Positions 52,147 through 62,024 are shown, counted from the first letter of the stretch. The stretch is 64,000 nucleotides of DNA from JANQMY01 sp965228775 (GCA_965228775.1 OZ245840.1:868001-932000); one strand, 5' to 3'. The notes: generated by a model not told the origin, from the sequence alone. A program made the numbers and translations.

Positions 52147-52342
52147 TACAGGCTCGTGTTTTACTTTTCCTATACCGACAATTTGTCATACTTTTTTTGT
52201 GGGCGGCACGTCAAAAACCCAGTCATTCTGATATTCATTAACCGGTCAATGCTTGTTTTTCCGAGCACTTGGCGTATGAATTCCCACGTCCACACAGTAG
52301 CTTACGTATCCCTTATATTACCGACGCGCCGAGAGATGATCG

Positions 52343-53239
52343 ATGGAATGGACCATTGGATCGACAAAGATCACAAGCATAATAGAACAAGACTTGGCAT
52401 TGTTGGGTGAGTTGATCGCCCCCGCCGAACCTGACCTTATCAAGAAAATTGCTTGGCTCGTTCCGCACTTTGCCGATGCCGACGGACACCTTAAAGGCAT
52501 CATCCAGTCGTTCATTGTGGAAACCCCCTCGAAAACGATTGTTGTGGATACATGTGTCGGCAATGACAAAGATCGGCCGATCATGGAGGCCTGGCATAAG
52601 GCACAAACGAACTTCATGGACCGTTTCACCGCAGCAGGCTTCGAGCCGACGGCGATAGATATCGTTCTTTGTACACATATGCATTTGGACCATGTGGGAT
52701 GGAACACCTACTGGGATGGCGCTGAGTGGCAGCCGACCTTTCCAAATGCCCGATATCTGTTTGCGGATCTCGAGAAGGAACATTGGGACCGCGAATATAA
52801 CAAGATGATTTCGGCAGACCCGCCAAGCCGGGGCCTATTCAAAATTACCCAAAAGAATGTGCATGAAGATTCTGTTCTTCCCATATTCGAAAAGGGTCTC
52901 GCGGATGTGGTCTCAACTACACACCAGATATGTCCAGAGGTCTGCCTTTACCCCACTCCTGGCCATACGCCAGGCCATGTCAGCATACTGATTTCTTCAG
53001 AGGGGGAGAACGCGATCATCTCCGGAGACTGTGTTCATCATCCATGCCAGATTGCCCATCCGGAATGGTTCACCAATGCGGATGTGGATAAAGAACGCGG
53101 CATCGAAACACGAAATGAACTCTTCAAAAAGCTCGCCGATACGCCGACAATTCTCATCGGGTCTCATTTCGCCGAACCAACGGCCGGTACCATCCGGAAA
53201 GATGGCGACAGTTACCGGCTGGAAACTGACGAGGACTAG
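52343..53239 (+). CDS. metallo-beta-lactamase-fold hydrolase
   Basis: 298 residues. The di-metal motif THMHLDH gives His112, His114, Asp116 and His117, then PTPGHTPGHVS with the next histidine, SGDCVHH with the bridging Asp, and GSHFAEP with the last histidine. MBL proteins of this branch include lactonases and thioester hydrolases. A lactonase could open Baeyer-Villiger products, but there is no operator or operon link. No signal peptide is seen, so it acts in the cytoplasm. It converges on the gene at 53243 with 3 bp between stops. Confidence 0.87.
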   Translation: MEWTIGSTKITSIIEQDLALLGELIAPAEPDLIKKIAWLVPHFADADGHLKGIIQSFIVETPSKTIVVDTCVGNDKDRPIMEAWHKAQTNFMDRFTAAGFEPTAIDIVLCTHMHLDHVGWNTYWDGAEWQPTFPNARYLFADLEKEHWDREYNKMISADPPSRGLFKITQKNVHEDSVLPIFEKGLADVVSTTHQICPEVCLYPTPGHTPGHVSILISSEGENAIISGDCVHHPCQIAHPEWFTNADVDKERGIETRNELFKKLADTPTILIGSHFAEPTAGTIRKDGDSYRLETDED

Positions 53240-53242
53240 CGC

Positions 53243-54049
53243 CTAGGCAACATTCGCTGCCAGCGTTTCAAGGCCAGCGGAAAACTGCTCTGCCGTGTCG
53301 TATTTCACGCCGCTTATCACTACGTCCACGCCGATTTCCTCCAGCGCCGCGAGTTTGTCTTGAACCTCGGCACGGCTTGAGCCAATGCGCCCAAACGCAT
53401 AGACAGGCGCTTCGGTTCCCGCGGCTCTGGCCTTCGCCCTGAAATCCGCGATGGCGGGGGCAAGCTTCTCAACATCCGTGGTCATAGGGATCCAGCCCGC
53501 ACCAAACTTAACCGCTCTGTCGACCGCATGAGGCGCGGCGCCACCGATGAAGATCGGTGGTTTCTTCGGCCGGGGTTTGAACAAGAACTCCTGGCCATTC
53601 GCCGAGACAACATCTTGCTCAAAGCAGGCATTGAGAAACGCTAACGTTTCCTCACTCACTTTCACGCGCTGAGACAAGGGCACCCCCACCGCATTGAATT
53701 CCGGCTTCATCCAGCCGATCCCAGCGCCCAAGACTAGTCTTTCGTCCGTGAGTTCCTGAACGGTGGCAATCCATTTCGCCAACGGAACTTTCGGCCGATA
53801 CGGCAAGACAAGCACACCAGTGCCCAGAAGGATCTTCGATGTTTGTCCCCCCAGCCAGGATAATGTGGCGAGTGGGTCCAGATAGCGCCCGCCCGACCCT
53901 TCCGCGTCGCCCGGCGGAATCGCGATATGGTCCGTGATCCAAATCGAATGAAACCCGGCCTTCTCAGCCTCAATCGCGCAATGCCGCAGCAAGGCAGGCG
54001 TCGACTGTGTGCCCATGTTCCGCAAGGTAATGCCAACAGGTATCGTCAT
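53243..54049 (-). CDS. luciferase-like F420/flavin oxidoreductase
   Basis: 268 residues of the luciferase-like barrel. Typical segments are WITDHIAIPPGD, GTGVLVLPYRPKVPLAKWIA, LTDERLVLGAGIGWMKPEFNAVG and PPIFIGGAAPHAVDRAVKFG. It resembles the TIGR03619 type, mostly called F420-dependent, though FMN use cannot be excluded. It is only distantly related to the one at 28107. It is transcribed alone; a role next to the acyl-CoA dehydrogenases is possible but not shown. Confidence 0.83.
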   Translation of the reverse strand: MTIPVGITLRNMGTQSTPALLRHCAIEAEKAGFHSIWITDHIAIPPGDAEGSGGRYLDPLATLSWLGGQTSKILLGTGVLVLPYRPKVPLAKWIATVQELTDERLVLGAGIGWMKPEFNAVGVPLSQRVKVSEETLAFLNACFEQDVVSANGQEFLFKPRPKKPPIFIGGAAPHAVDRAVKFGAGWIPMTTDVEKLAPAIADFRAKARAAGTEAPVYAFGRIGSSRAEVQDKLAALEEIGVDVVISGVKYDTAEQFSAGLETLAANVA

Positions 54050-54111
54050 GGCCGAAGCCTAGCCGAATTAGGCAGAGCGGAAAATGATATTTGTGAGTGG
54101 CAACGTTACTA

Positions 54112-55473
54112 TTATGCCCGCGGACGGATGACAAATGTCAGGGCGCCGGCAACCACGAAGGTCGCAAGATAGATGCTGATGACCAAGCCAAGCCCAAGGC
54201 TTGGCAGCACAGGGGCGATCCCGATGAGGATGTGCGCCGTGGTAATCAGGATTGCGATATTGAAGTAAGCAAGCTCTTTCGCCACCGGCGTTCGAAAGTC
54301 TGGATCAAGCATGCGCAACAAAAGCAAACCTGTACCGGTCGAACCGCAACAGCACCCGAATGACGCAAGGGCGCGTTCATAACCGAATTGGCCGCCGGTG
54401 CGGCTGAGGGCAAAGCAAAGGGCAACCGTAGCGAGGGTAACAAGCAGCGTCGTCGTCATGATCGGCACGAACAGGGCCGCCACCACAGCAACCTTGATGC
54501 TCATGAGCGTGCCAACAACCATTAAATCCACTGCTGTCCCGGTAATCACTCGCTGCGTATCGTCGTCAATGTAGCCCCCCCAAGCGAAGCGGTCGATAAC
54601 GGCGCGCATCACCGCGCACACCACCAGTCCGTGCACGAAGAAAAGCTCGAATGAAACAAACAAACCTACTGGGACGTCACCGACTTTCACTCCCGCGAGC
54701 TGCGTTTGAAGGAAGGACAGCCAGACAAAGGTTAGAACGTAGGCAATGCCAAGCAACCCAATATGGAATGCGGCCGACTCCAAATTGCTGGGGTGCGTGA
54801 CGAGGCGCCCTGATTCCGGGCGGCTGGCTTTCTGGTAAACGCCTTCAATGAACTCTTTAGCCAACTCCGCCTTTTTGTTGTTGTTGAGGCCCCGGCTAAT
54901 AATGAACCGAGCTACCGGCACACCGATGATAAAAGACACGATAAAGCCAAAAGAAGCGTAGACAAGACCCGTGCTTGCCGCATTCGGAACGGCAAAGTTA
55001 CTTTCCCATATGTTGCCTAACGCAAGCGCTTGCCCGGGCCCTTGTGTAAACCCATGCGCCACGATCATGCCCAGATAGGGACTGACCTCAGACGCAGATA
55101 CTTGGTTGTAGGCTAGTATGACCATAAGGCCGATCATGGCTTGCATCACCAAGCTCATCGTCCACAACATGGCAAGCCAAACGCCGCCACGCAAATATCC
55201 TTGTCCAGAGGGCTGACCGGCCGGGCTGCCCGTCAGAACCAGCGACATAAAGCTCAGTGTAAAGAAATGAAACGTAAAGGCGACGAAGTCGTCCGACGTG
55301 TACCCAAAAGAAAGCCCCGTATTAATCAGGACAAATCCAATAGCGCCGCCAACAATGCTTGCCGGAATCAGAGAATTCTGAATAAGCGGCACGCGCATGC
55401 GTATGATGGCCCCCACGTACAGCATGGAAGCCATGAAGGCAAAAGCGATAACCCCTGGAAATGTGTCGGCCAT
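54112..55473 (-). CDS. GltS-like sodium/glutamate symporter family protein
   Basis: 453 residues with about 12 membrane helices. Two inverted-repeat halves are visible; IVAHGFTQGPGQALALG in the first and FGCCCGSTGTGLLLLRMLDP in the second take the place of the re-entrant loops of GltS carriers. The latter has three cysteines in a row where GltS has G-A-T-P-type residues, so the substrate may not be glutamate. It would take up an organic anion with Na+. It is a single gene with 62 and 91 bp on its sides. Confidence 0.7.
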   Translation of the reverse strand: MADTFPGVIAFAFMASMLYVGAIIRMRVPLIQNSLIPASIVGGAIGFVLINTGLSFGYTSDDFVAFTFHFFTLSFMSLVLTGSPAGQPSGQGYLRGGVWLAMLWTMSLVMQAMIGLMVILAYNQVSASEVSPYLGMIVAHGFTQGPGQALALGNIWESNFAVPNAASTGLVYASFGFIVSFIIGVPVARFIISRGLNNNKKAELAKEFIEGVYQKASRPESGRLVTHPSNLESAAFHIGLLGIAYVLTFVWLSFLQTQLAGVKVGDVPVGLFVSFELFFVHGLVVCAVMRAVIDRFAWGGYIDDDTQRVITGTAVDLMVVGTLMSIKVAVVAALFVPIMTTTLLVTLATVALCFALSRTGGQFGYERALASFGCCCGSTGTGLLLLRMLDPDFRTPVAKELAYFNIAILITTAHILIGIAPVLPSLGLGLVISIYLATFVVAGALTFVIRPRA

Positions 55474-55564
55474 CTGTTCTTTCCTTTTGCGGCCCAGACA
55501 GGTGAGAGACAGCGCCCCCCTAAAGAAACACTAGCACTTAGAAGATACTGGAGCACTTCATAGA

Positions 55565-56563
55565 CTAAGCTGACGTCATTTCCTTTTCCGCAAGGAAACA
55601 TCGGGATAGACGTTGCGGTAATTGATAGAGATCCGGCTGCTCGGCACTGCAGCGATCGAACACTTGAGGGCACCGCGCTGCAAACCGGCACCCTGGTGGC
55701 GGTGCCGACGGACTTGGAACATCGCCGATCGCTTCAACCCGAGCCGACCGGCTGCCGGGATCCATGGATGGGATCGATTTAAGCAAGGCCTTCGTGTACG
55801 GATGTTGTGGTGATTCAAATATGTCTTCCGTTTTACCTTCTTCCACCAACTGCCCCACATACATAACGGCGACATTGTCGGCAAGATAACGCACCACACT
55901 CAGATCATGGGTGATGAACAGATAGGTCAGGCCGAACCGTTCCTGAAGATCATTCAGAAGATTAAGTATTTGCGCTTGGATCGACACATCCAAAGCAGAG
56001 ATGGACTCATCGAAGACGATAAATTCAGGCTCTACGGCCAAAGCCCTGGCAATACAAATCCGCTGCCGTTGACCACCGGAGAATTCATGCGGATAGCGCC
56101 ACATCTGTTCTGGATCAAGCTGAACAAGCTTCATATATTCAGCAACCCGGGCTGTGATCGCGTCGGGATCCGTTGCAATTTTGAACGACTTGATACCCTC
56201 TGCAATCGCGTCACGTATCAGCATACGCGGGTCCAGGGAGGAGGCCGGGTCTTGAAAAACCAACTGCATACGCTGGCGCATCGCCAATAGCTGGTCGGGC
56301 GGCAACGCAGAGATCTCCGCCCCGTCAATCCAAATGCGCCCCGCCGTCGGTTCAATCAGACGCAGGATGGTCTTGCCTACTGTTGTTTTTCCACAACCGG
56401 ACTCTCCCACTAGCGCGAGGGTCGTTCCCTTACGGATTTCAAAGTCGACGCCGTCTACCGCCCGCACATGACCAACAGTTTTTCGAAATACACCTTTCCG
56501 AATGGGGAACCAGGTCTTGAGGCCTTCCACGCGGACGAATGACTCTTGCTCCGCACCCGTCAT
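55565..56563 (-). CDS. oligopeptide ABC transporter ATPase (OppF type)
   Basis: 332 residues from the ATG at 56563, which overlaps the previous stop by 4 bp. Walker A GESGCGKTT, Q-loop FQDPASSLDPR, signature FSGGQRQRICIARAL, Walker B FIVFDESISALD and the OppF C-terminal zone with cysteines (CRFAARCPQVFDRC). It powers the importer with the partner ATPase. Last gene of the MOSC/ABC operon. Confidence 0.93.
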   Translation of the reverse strand: MTGAEQESFVRVEGLKTWFPIRKGVFRKTVGHVRAVDGVDFEIRKGTTLALVGESGCGKTTVGKTILRLIEPTAGRIWIDGAEISALPPDQLLAMRQRMQLVFQDPASSLDPRMLIRDAIAEGIKSFKIATDPDAITARVAEYMKLVQLDPEQMWRYPHEFSGGQRQRICIARALAVEPEFIVFDESISALDVSIQAQILNLLNDLQERFGLTYLFITHDLSVVRYLADNVAVMYVGQLVEEGKTEDIFESPQHPYTKALLKSIPSMDPGSRSARVEAIGDVPSPSAPPPGCRFAARCPQVFDRCSAEQPDLYQLPQRLSRCFLAEKEMTSA

Positions 56564-57543
56564 GTGGCGGCTCCATCTTCTAAAGCATGGCAATAAGCAA
56601 TATGTCCGTCTGTGCGTTCGATTTGCGGCGCAGGTTTATCCGCGCAATGCGCCAATCGAATGGGACAGCGGGAAGAGAAACGGCAACCGTCCGGCCACTC
56701 GGCTGGTGGCGGTACGACCCCTTCAATTTCGTGAAGGCGCTCACCTTTCTTCACCAGACCCGGAATAGCTTTCAGAAGCCCCTGAGTGTACGGGTGCGAA
56801 GCGCCCTCGAATAACTCCCGCCGCGGCGCGGTTTCGACCAAACGCCCCGCATACATAACGGCAATACGGTCCGCCAGTTCGTTCACCACCGCAAGATCGT
56901 GGGTGATAAGTAGAATACCGGTTTCGAGTTCTTCCTGAAGTTCACGAAGCAGGTCAATGATCTGCGCTTGAATGGTTACATCCAGCGCCGTCGTGGGCTC
57001 ATCGGCAATCAGCATTTTGGGCCGCATGGCAATGGCCATCGCGATGACAATCCGTTGTTTTAGTCCCCCTGACAATTGATGGGGGAATGCATCGAACCGT
57101 TGGTCCGGATCCGGAATACCAACGCGCTTGAATAACTGTATAGTGCGGTCACGCGCATCGGCCGCTGACACGTCTTCATGCAGCAGGATGGCTTCCACCA
57201 CTTGAGCCCCAACTGTCTGCACTGGATTCAGGCTAGACATGGGCTCTTGAAAAATCATTCCAATGTCGCCGCCACGCACTTTGCGCATCTCGGGCACATC
57301 CAAATCAAGCAAATTACGGCCCTGAAACATGAGCTTCGTTGTGCTTTCCACAAGACCCGGTTTCGGCACAAGGCGCATAATCGACATTGCCGACACAGAT
57401 TTTCCGCATCCGGATTCGCCGACAAGCGCCAGCACCTCGCCTTTCTTGATCTGGAATGAAATATCCTCAACCACCGCAATGCGGCCGGTGGGAGACGGAA
57501 AGGATGTCCTCAGGTTTTGGACATCCAGCAGCACCTCACTCAT
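56560..57543 (-). CDS. oligopeptide ABC transporter ATPase (OppD type)
   Basis: 327 residues. Walker A GESGCGKSVSAM, FQEPMSSLNPVQTVG, signature LSGGLKQRIVIAMAIA, Walker B MLIADEPTTALD, and CRFSSRCPIRLAHC at the end, which may bind an iron-sulfur cluster as in Dpp/Opp ATPases. It overlaps the permease gene at 57540 by 4 bp and the OppF-type gene by 4 bp, so the stoichiometry is set by coupled translation. Confidence 0.93.
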   Translation of the reverse strand: MSEVLLDVQNLRTSFPSPTGRIAVVEDISFQIKKGEVLALVGESGCGKSVSAMSIMRLVPKPGLVESTTKLMFQGRNLLDLDVPEMRKVRGGDIGMIFQEPMSSLNPVQTVGAQVVEAILLHEDVSAADARDRTIQLFKRVGIPDPDQRFDAFPHQLSGGLKQRIVIAMAIAMRPKMLIADEPTTALDVTIQAQIIDLLRELQEELETGILLITHDLAVVNELADRIAVMYAGRLVETAPRRELFEGASHPYTQGLLKAIPGLVKKGERLHEIEGVVPPPAEWPDGCRFSSRCPIRLAHCADKPAPQIERTDGHIAYCHALEDGAAT

Positions 57544-58565
57544 TCGCGCTCCCTCAATGTCCTGGGATCGAGAATGTCACGCACCGCATCCCCCACTAGA
57601 TTCACGCACAGAACCAAAACGAACAATGCGACAGACGCCCCGAAAAGGTTCCACCAAATGATTGGGTCGCGTGACAGCTCATCGCGTGCCTGATCAATCA
57701 TCTGCCCCCAACTGCCGTCCACGCCGATGCCCAGATACGCCAAAATCGTCTCCGACAGAACCAAAGCCGTAAACAGCAACGCGAAGGTGATGACCATGAG
57801 ATGGGACAAGTTCGGAAGAATGTGCCGCATAATGATGGTTCGGTCCGGCACGCCCAAGGCCCGGGCAGCTTGGACGTAGTCGGCCTCCCGGAGTTTGAGC
57901 GTTTCAGCCCGGGCAAGACGCGCGAAGGACACCCAGCTTGTGACACCAAGCGCTATACAAACCTGCACGGTCCCCTTGCCCAACGCTGTGATCAGCGCAA
58001 TGAGCAAAAGGATGCCCGGAATGGCGGCCAGCGTCGACATAACAAAGAAGACAGCATCATCCAACCGCCCACCGAAATAGCCGGCGGAGACACCGAACAA
58101 AAGGGCGAGAGGAATAACAATCAGACTTGTAAGCCCGCCGACCAAGAGCGCTACCTTGACGCCTTTGAACGCCAGATAAAGAACATCGCGGCCAAGTTTA
58201 TCCGTCCCCAACCAATGAGATCCGGGATGTTGCAGGTCCGCCCCACCGTAAAACTCCTTCGTTGCAAAAGGCGCGGAGTAGCTTTTTTCACGTGTGGTCT
58301 CGGGTGAAAAAATCCGATCGATGATGGAGCGCGGTTTGGACAAAGCAACAATGTCTTGGGTCTTGGTGGGGTCTACACCTCCTACCCAGGCAATCGAATC
58401 CAGGATGGCCACAAGGAAATAGAGCCCAACCACCGTGACCGCAATCGGCCGGCGCCGCCAAAGCGACTGCACCGATTCTCGCCACAAGCGGTTTTCGCGT
58501 ACGTAATAAACCGCCCCCGCAACCAGGCCGAGGATAACAATGACAAGAAGATTAGATATCACCAT
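57540..58565 (-). CDS. oligopeptide ABC transporter permease (OppC type)
   Basis: 341 residues with six membrane helices. The first helix (VISNLLVIVILGLVAGAVYY) and second (TVVGLYFLVAILDSIAWVGG) are followed by a periplasmic loop of about 90 residues. The EAA loop READYVQAARALGVPDRTII docks with the ATPases. OppC/DppC type. Five bp separate it from the other permease. Confidence 0.92.
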   Translation of the reverse strand: MVISNLLVIVILGLVAGAVYYVRENRLWRESVQSLWRRRPIAVTVVGLYFLVAILDSIAWVGGVDPTKTQDIVALSKPRSIIDRIFSPETTREKSYSAPFATKEFYGGADLQHPGSHWLGTDKLGRDVLYLAFKGVKVALLVGGLTSLIVIPLALLFGVSAGYFGGRLDDAVFFVMSTLAAIPGILLLIALITALGKGTVQVCIALGVTSWVSFARLARAETLKLREADYVQAARALGVPDRTIIMRHILPNLSHLMVITFALLFTALVLSETILAYLGIGVDGSWGQMIDQARDELSRDPIIWWNLFGASVALFVLVLCVNLVGDAVRDILDPRTLRERE

Positions 58566-58570
58566 TGCCG

Positions 58571-59557
58571 TTACTCCAACCGGATGCGGGGATCAGCAAT
58601 CGTGTAGCTGATATCTGTAAGAATCTGTCCCGTCACAAAAAGTAGCGCGCCGATATAAACCATGGTGCGCAGCGTTGCGAAATCGTTGCCGAAGATCGCA
58701 TCAATCGTGAGAGATCCAAGACCGGGAATGCCAAAAAAGGACTCGAGAAGGAGCGACCCTGTGAACAGGAACGGGATGGCCACAACTATCTGCGTCAAAA
58801 TGGGGATAAGAGCGTTTCGCAACACGTGATTGCCCATCACGCGTATTTCACCGGCCCCCTTTGCCCGCGCCGTACGCACATAGTCTTTCGTGGTTTCCTC
58901 CACAAACACAGTCCGGTAGAAGCGGACATCCGCCCCTATTCCATTCACCAGGCCCACCAGGATTGGCAGCAGTAAAAACTTGTAGACGACGCTTGGTTCC
59001 GGGTCGAAACCCGATATCGGGAACCAATGGAGCACTTTCCCAATCAGAAACTGACCGCCGATAATGTAAAGCAGGATCGTCACGCTCATGGCCAGCATGC
59101 AAAGCACGAGCGCCATGCTGTCGATATAAGTTTCTCGGAAAAACGATACGAACAGCGACACTGTCACGGCAACAATCATCCCGCCAAGGAAAAGAGGCAC
59201 CGTCAGCATGAGGCTTGGCCCCGCCCCTTCGCGAATGCGTTTCGAAATGAGGGCGTCATCCGCATCGCTTCGGCCAAAGTTAAACGTCAGCATACGCACA
59301 TAGTGATCAACCAGGAGCGTGTCGCCATAACGCTTCACATTGAACAAGCCATGCTCCGTATTCAGTATGAGGGGCTTGTCATACCCGTGGTTCTTCTTCC
59401 ACTGTTCGTAAACCTCTGGCGATGCGCGGTCGCCGACGGCTTTGCGCGCAATGTCGTCCGGATCCGTCACGGCAAAGAAAAGAACGAACAGAAAGAACAA
59501 CACGCCAAGAACGGTGAGAAAGCCATAGCCGACACGGCGGATCACATAAGCCAACAT
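58571..59557 (-). CDS. oligopeptide ABC transporter permease (OppB type)
   Basis: 328 residues from the ATG at 59557, 2 bp after the substrate-binding protein stop; the longer frame starts inside that gene. LAYVIRRVGYGFLTVLGVLF is the family N-terminus. The EAA loop is ETTKDYVRTARAKGAGEIRV. A larger periplasmic loop (about 30-130) is as in OppB. It forms the membrane channel with the OppC-type permease. Confidence 0.92.
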   Translation of the reverse strand: MLAYVIRRVGYGFLTVLGVLFFLFVLFFAVTDPDDIARKAVGDRASPEVYEQWKKNHGYDKPLILNTEHGLFNVKRYGDTLLVDHYVRMLTFNFGRSDADDALISKRIREGAGPSLMLTVPLFLGGMIVAVTVSLFVSFFRETYIDSMALVLCMLAMSVTILLYIIGGQFLIGKVLHWFPISGFDPEPSVVYKFLLLPILVGLVNGIGADVRFYRTVFVEETTKDYVRTARAKGAGEIRVMGNHVLRNALIPILTQIVVAIPFLFTGSLLLESFFGIPGLGSLTIDAIFGNDFATLRTMVYIGALLFVTGQILTDISYTIADPRIRLE

Positions 59558-59559
59558 GC

Positions 59560-61584
59560 CTATTGCCTTTCCCGATAAAATGTCTGGATGCCCGGCACCA
59601 GTATCGCGACAAATAGCGCGAAGATGACATAGAGCGGCCAGCGAATGGGCATGTTCCATTCGGCGCGATTCTTGGCACGTTGCTCAGCATCAATGTCCCA
59701 ATATTTGTAGAAAGGGACCGACATGCCGAACGGTTTTACGTTCTTCATCCAGCCGTGATAAAGAATGTAGTTCTCGCGCGAGAACATTTCGATCCAAGGG
59801 CGTTCCTCGACCAGGATATTCTTCATTTCCCGAATGATCTCAAGACGCGTTTCGTCATTCTCACGCGTCTTCATCTGTTGGAAAAGCGCATCATATTCCG
59901 CATTTTGGAAGTTTGCCGAATTCGGGCCGTCACTCACTGAGCGCGCCTGACTGCTTTCCAGAAGAAACAGGAAATTCTCCGCATCGGGATAATCCGCCAC
60001 CCAGCCCCAGGTGAAAATTTGGTAAGCGCCGTTTCTGACCTTTTCCTGAAACTGATTGTAGTTGGTGGCTGCGATCTCCACATCGATTCCAATCGTTCGC
60101 CAAGCATCTACAAAAAACTGAGATTGCAGCAAGCCACGCGATGTAGTGTCCGCCGTATCGTAAGTCAGCTTCAGTGGCTGCCCGGTTTCAGGATCAATAC
60201 CGCCGGGATACCCCGCTTCTGCCAGAACCTTATTCGCTTTGTCCTTGTCGACGATGCGAAACGGGTTCTCAAAATCTTGTTCAAACCCATAAACGCCGGG
60301 CGGAAGCGGCGAATGGGCCAAGACACCGCGTCCATTGGTAAAGATGCGCTTGAACTCCTCCATATCGACAACCAAGCTCATCGCCTGCCGCAGTTTCCGC
60401 CCCTTGTCGCCGGCAGCATGACCGACCATGGGGTCATCCATATTGAAGCCGATGTAAAAAATGTCCGGTGAGACGGTCTTCTGGAGTTTAACGCCCTGCT
60501 CGATCATTTCTTCCGAAAGCTGATCGTTTTGAATGACCTGATCGAAGCTCTCCTGGATGATTCCAGAATAGTCGTAATAGCCTTGAAGGAATTTTCCGAA
60601 CCGCGGTATGGCTTCTTTCTCGCGGCGAAACTCAACCCGGTCTATAAACGGCACCGGTCGCCCTACGTAGTCCGGATTTAGAAAGCCGTTTTCCATGTCC
60701 CCCGGCGCTCCTTCCGAAGGATAGACCGTTCCCGGTGCGCCCCGATGAGCCGGCTTTGTCCCCCACCAGTCCGGATTGCTTTCGAGCACGACACGGAATT
60801 GCTTTTCGTATACGGCCAGCTTATACGGCCCACCGCCAACGGGATGGTCGCGCAAATGCGGCCTGCCGCCTTCGCCATCGTAATAGACCACAGCTTCCCA
60901 CGGCACAGGCGAGGTAAACTGCATGGCGAACCAATACAGGATTTGCGGATAAGGCTCTTTCAACGTCACTTCAAGCGTATGAGGATCAGGCGTTTGGAGA
61001 CCTTCAATATCCAAGACCTTGTACTGATCATCGATGCGTTGTGAGGAAAAAGAAGGCTCGTCTTCTCTCGCTTTTGTCAGGGCTTCTGTGAATTCCTCGA
61101 AACCGGCGATCTTTTGAAACACGCTCACCACGGGACTGTTGATTGCGGGGTCCGCAACCCGCTTCAGCTGAAACACCACATCCGACGCCACGATTTCTCT
61201 ATGTTCCGCGCCGATGAGCTCTTCAAAACACTGATCTTTTTGGAAATAGGCCCCTTTGCGCATTTCGAACGTGTAGCGCACTTGGCCGTTCGGCAGCATT
61301 TCCGCAGTTGGCACCTCCAACGCCAAACTCGACGTGAGCTCATATGGCCGCTTTAAATAGTGATACTCCAGCATTGTCGGGTAAATCACGCCGGTAAACT
61401 GATGCGACGATGTGGTGTAAGCCACCGCAGGATCTAACGTCTTCGGCGCCTCCGTAAAAGACGTATACAGAATATTGTCGGAAGAATCGGCGGCAGGATA
61501 AGGATTATTGTCGCACGCTGAAACAGCCAAAGCGATCGCACAGACGGCGATAACAGCGATACGTTTAAGGAAAAGATTGATCAT
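59560..61584 (-). CDS. ABC transporter substrate-binding lipoprotein (family 5) with C-terminal helix
   Basis: 674 residues from the ATG at 61584. A lipoprotein signal (INLFLKRIAVIAVCAIALAV then SAC) anchors the N-terminus. The SBP_bac_5 domain is clear (TLDPAVAYTTSSHQFTGVIY, HTLEVTLKEPYPQ, YQIFTWGWVADYPDAENFLF). The last 25 residues, WPLYVIFALFVAILVPGIQT, form a second membrane anchor, which is unusual. It should collect a peptide or similar solute and deliver it to the permeases. The start overlaps the MOSC stop by 4 bp. Confidence 0.9.
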   Translation of the reverse strand: MINLFLKRIAVIAVCAIALAVSACDNNPYPAADSSDNILYTSFTEAPKTLDPAVAYTTSSHQFTGVIYPTMLEYHYLKRPYELTSSLALEVPTAEMLPNGQVRYTFEMRKGAYFQKDQCFEELIGAEHREIVASDVVFQLKRVADPAINSPVVSVFQKIAGFEEFTEALTKAREDEPSFSSQRIDDQYKVLDIEGLQTPDPHTLEVTLKEPYPQILYWFAMQFTSPVPWEAVVYYDGEGGRPHLRDHPVGGGPYKLAVYEKQFRVVLESNPDWWGTKPAHRGAPGTVYPSEGAPGDMENGFLNPDYVGRPVPFIDRVEFRREKEAIPRFGKFLQGYYDYSGIIQESFDQVIQNDQLSEEMIEQGVKLQKTVSPDIFYIGFNMDDPMVGHAAGDKGRKLRQAMSLVVDMEEFKRIFTNGRGVLAHSPLPPGVYGFEQDFENPFRIVDKDKANKVLAEAGYPGGIDPETGQPLKLTYDTADTTSRGLLQSQFFVDAWRTIGIDVEIAATNYNQFQEKVRNGAYQIFTWGWVADYPDAENFLFLLESSQARSVSDGPNSANFQNAEYDALFQQMKTRENDETRLEIIREMKNILVEERPWIEMFSRENYILYHGWMKNVKPFGMSVPFYKYWDIDAEQRAKNRAEWNMPIRWPLYVIFALFVAILVPGIQTFYRERQ

Positions 61585-62024
61585 GCGGGCAAGGTGATCT
61601 CCACATGATCGCCTTGAGCGATATGCCCGCCTTGAACGACACGGCAACACACGCCGCCCCGCCAATCGGGCGCCAACGCCTGCCTAAGACCGGGTTTGAC
61701 TTTTTCCATAAGCTGGCACGGTTTGGTTTCTTCGGTTACTTCCAAAATCACATCACCAATCGAGATCCTAGCGCCGAGGGCCTTTGGATTTTCGGCGCCG
61801 TTAACCAAAAGACCAGCCCTGCGGCTTTCCCACGGTAAAGACGCGTTTAAATCTTCACAAGCGGCAAGCCAATCTTCTTCAAACAATACAGATACTTGCC
61901 GCGTTTTATTGCCGCCTCTTGCATCCCCCACAATGCCCTCATCAACCCGAATTTCGGCCTTGGAAATCAGCTCCATGGGCTGAAGTTGACGCGGCGTCAC
62001 TGCTATTTTTTTCAGTATTCCCAT
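61581..62024 (-). CDS. MOSC-domain protein
   Basis: 147 residues from the ATG at 62024, with an AAGGGG ribosome site; a longer frame to 62063 adds residues unlike the family. VDEGIVGDARGG, RQVSVLFEEDWLAACEDL, RAGLLVNG, LGARISIGDVILEVTEETKPC and WRGGVCCRVVQGG are MOSC marks. The Cys in TKPC may bind molybdenum cofactor or sulfur. MOSC proteins move sulfur or bind Moco. It begins the operon with the peptide importer and is coupled to it by a 4-bp overlap, an unexpected link. Confidence 0.85.
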   Translation of the reverse strand: MGILKKIAVTPRQLQPMELISKAEIRVDEGIVGDARGGNKTRQVSVLFEEDWLAACEDLNASLPWESRRAGLLVNGAENPKALGARISIGDVILEVTEETKPCQLMEKVKPGLRQALAPDWRGGVCCRVVQGGHIAQGDHVEITLPA

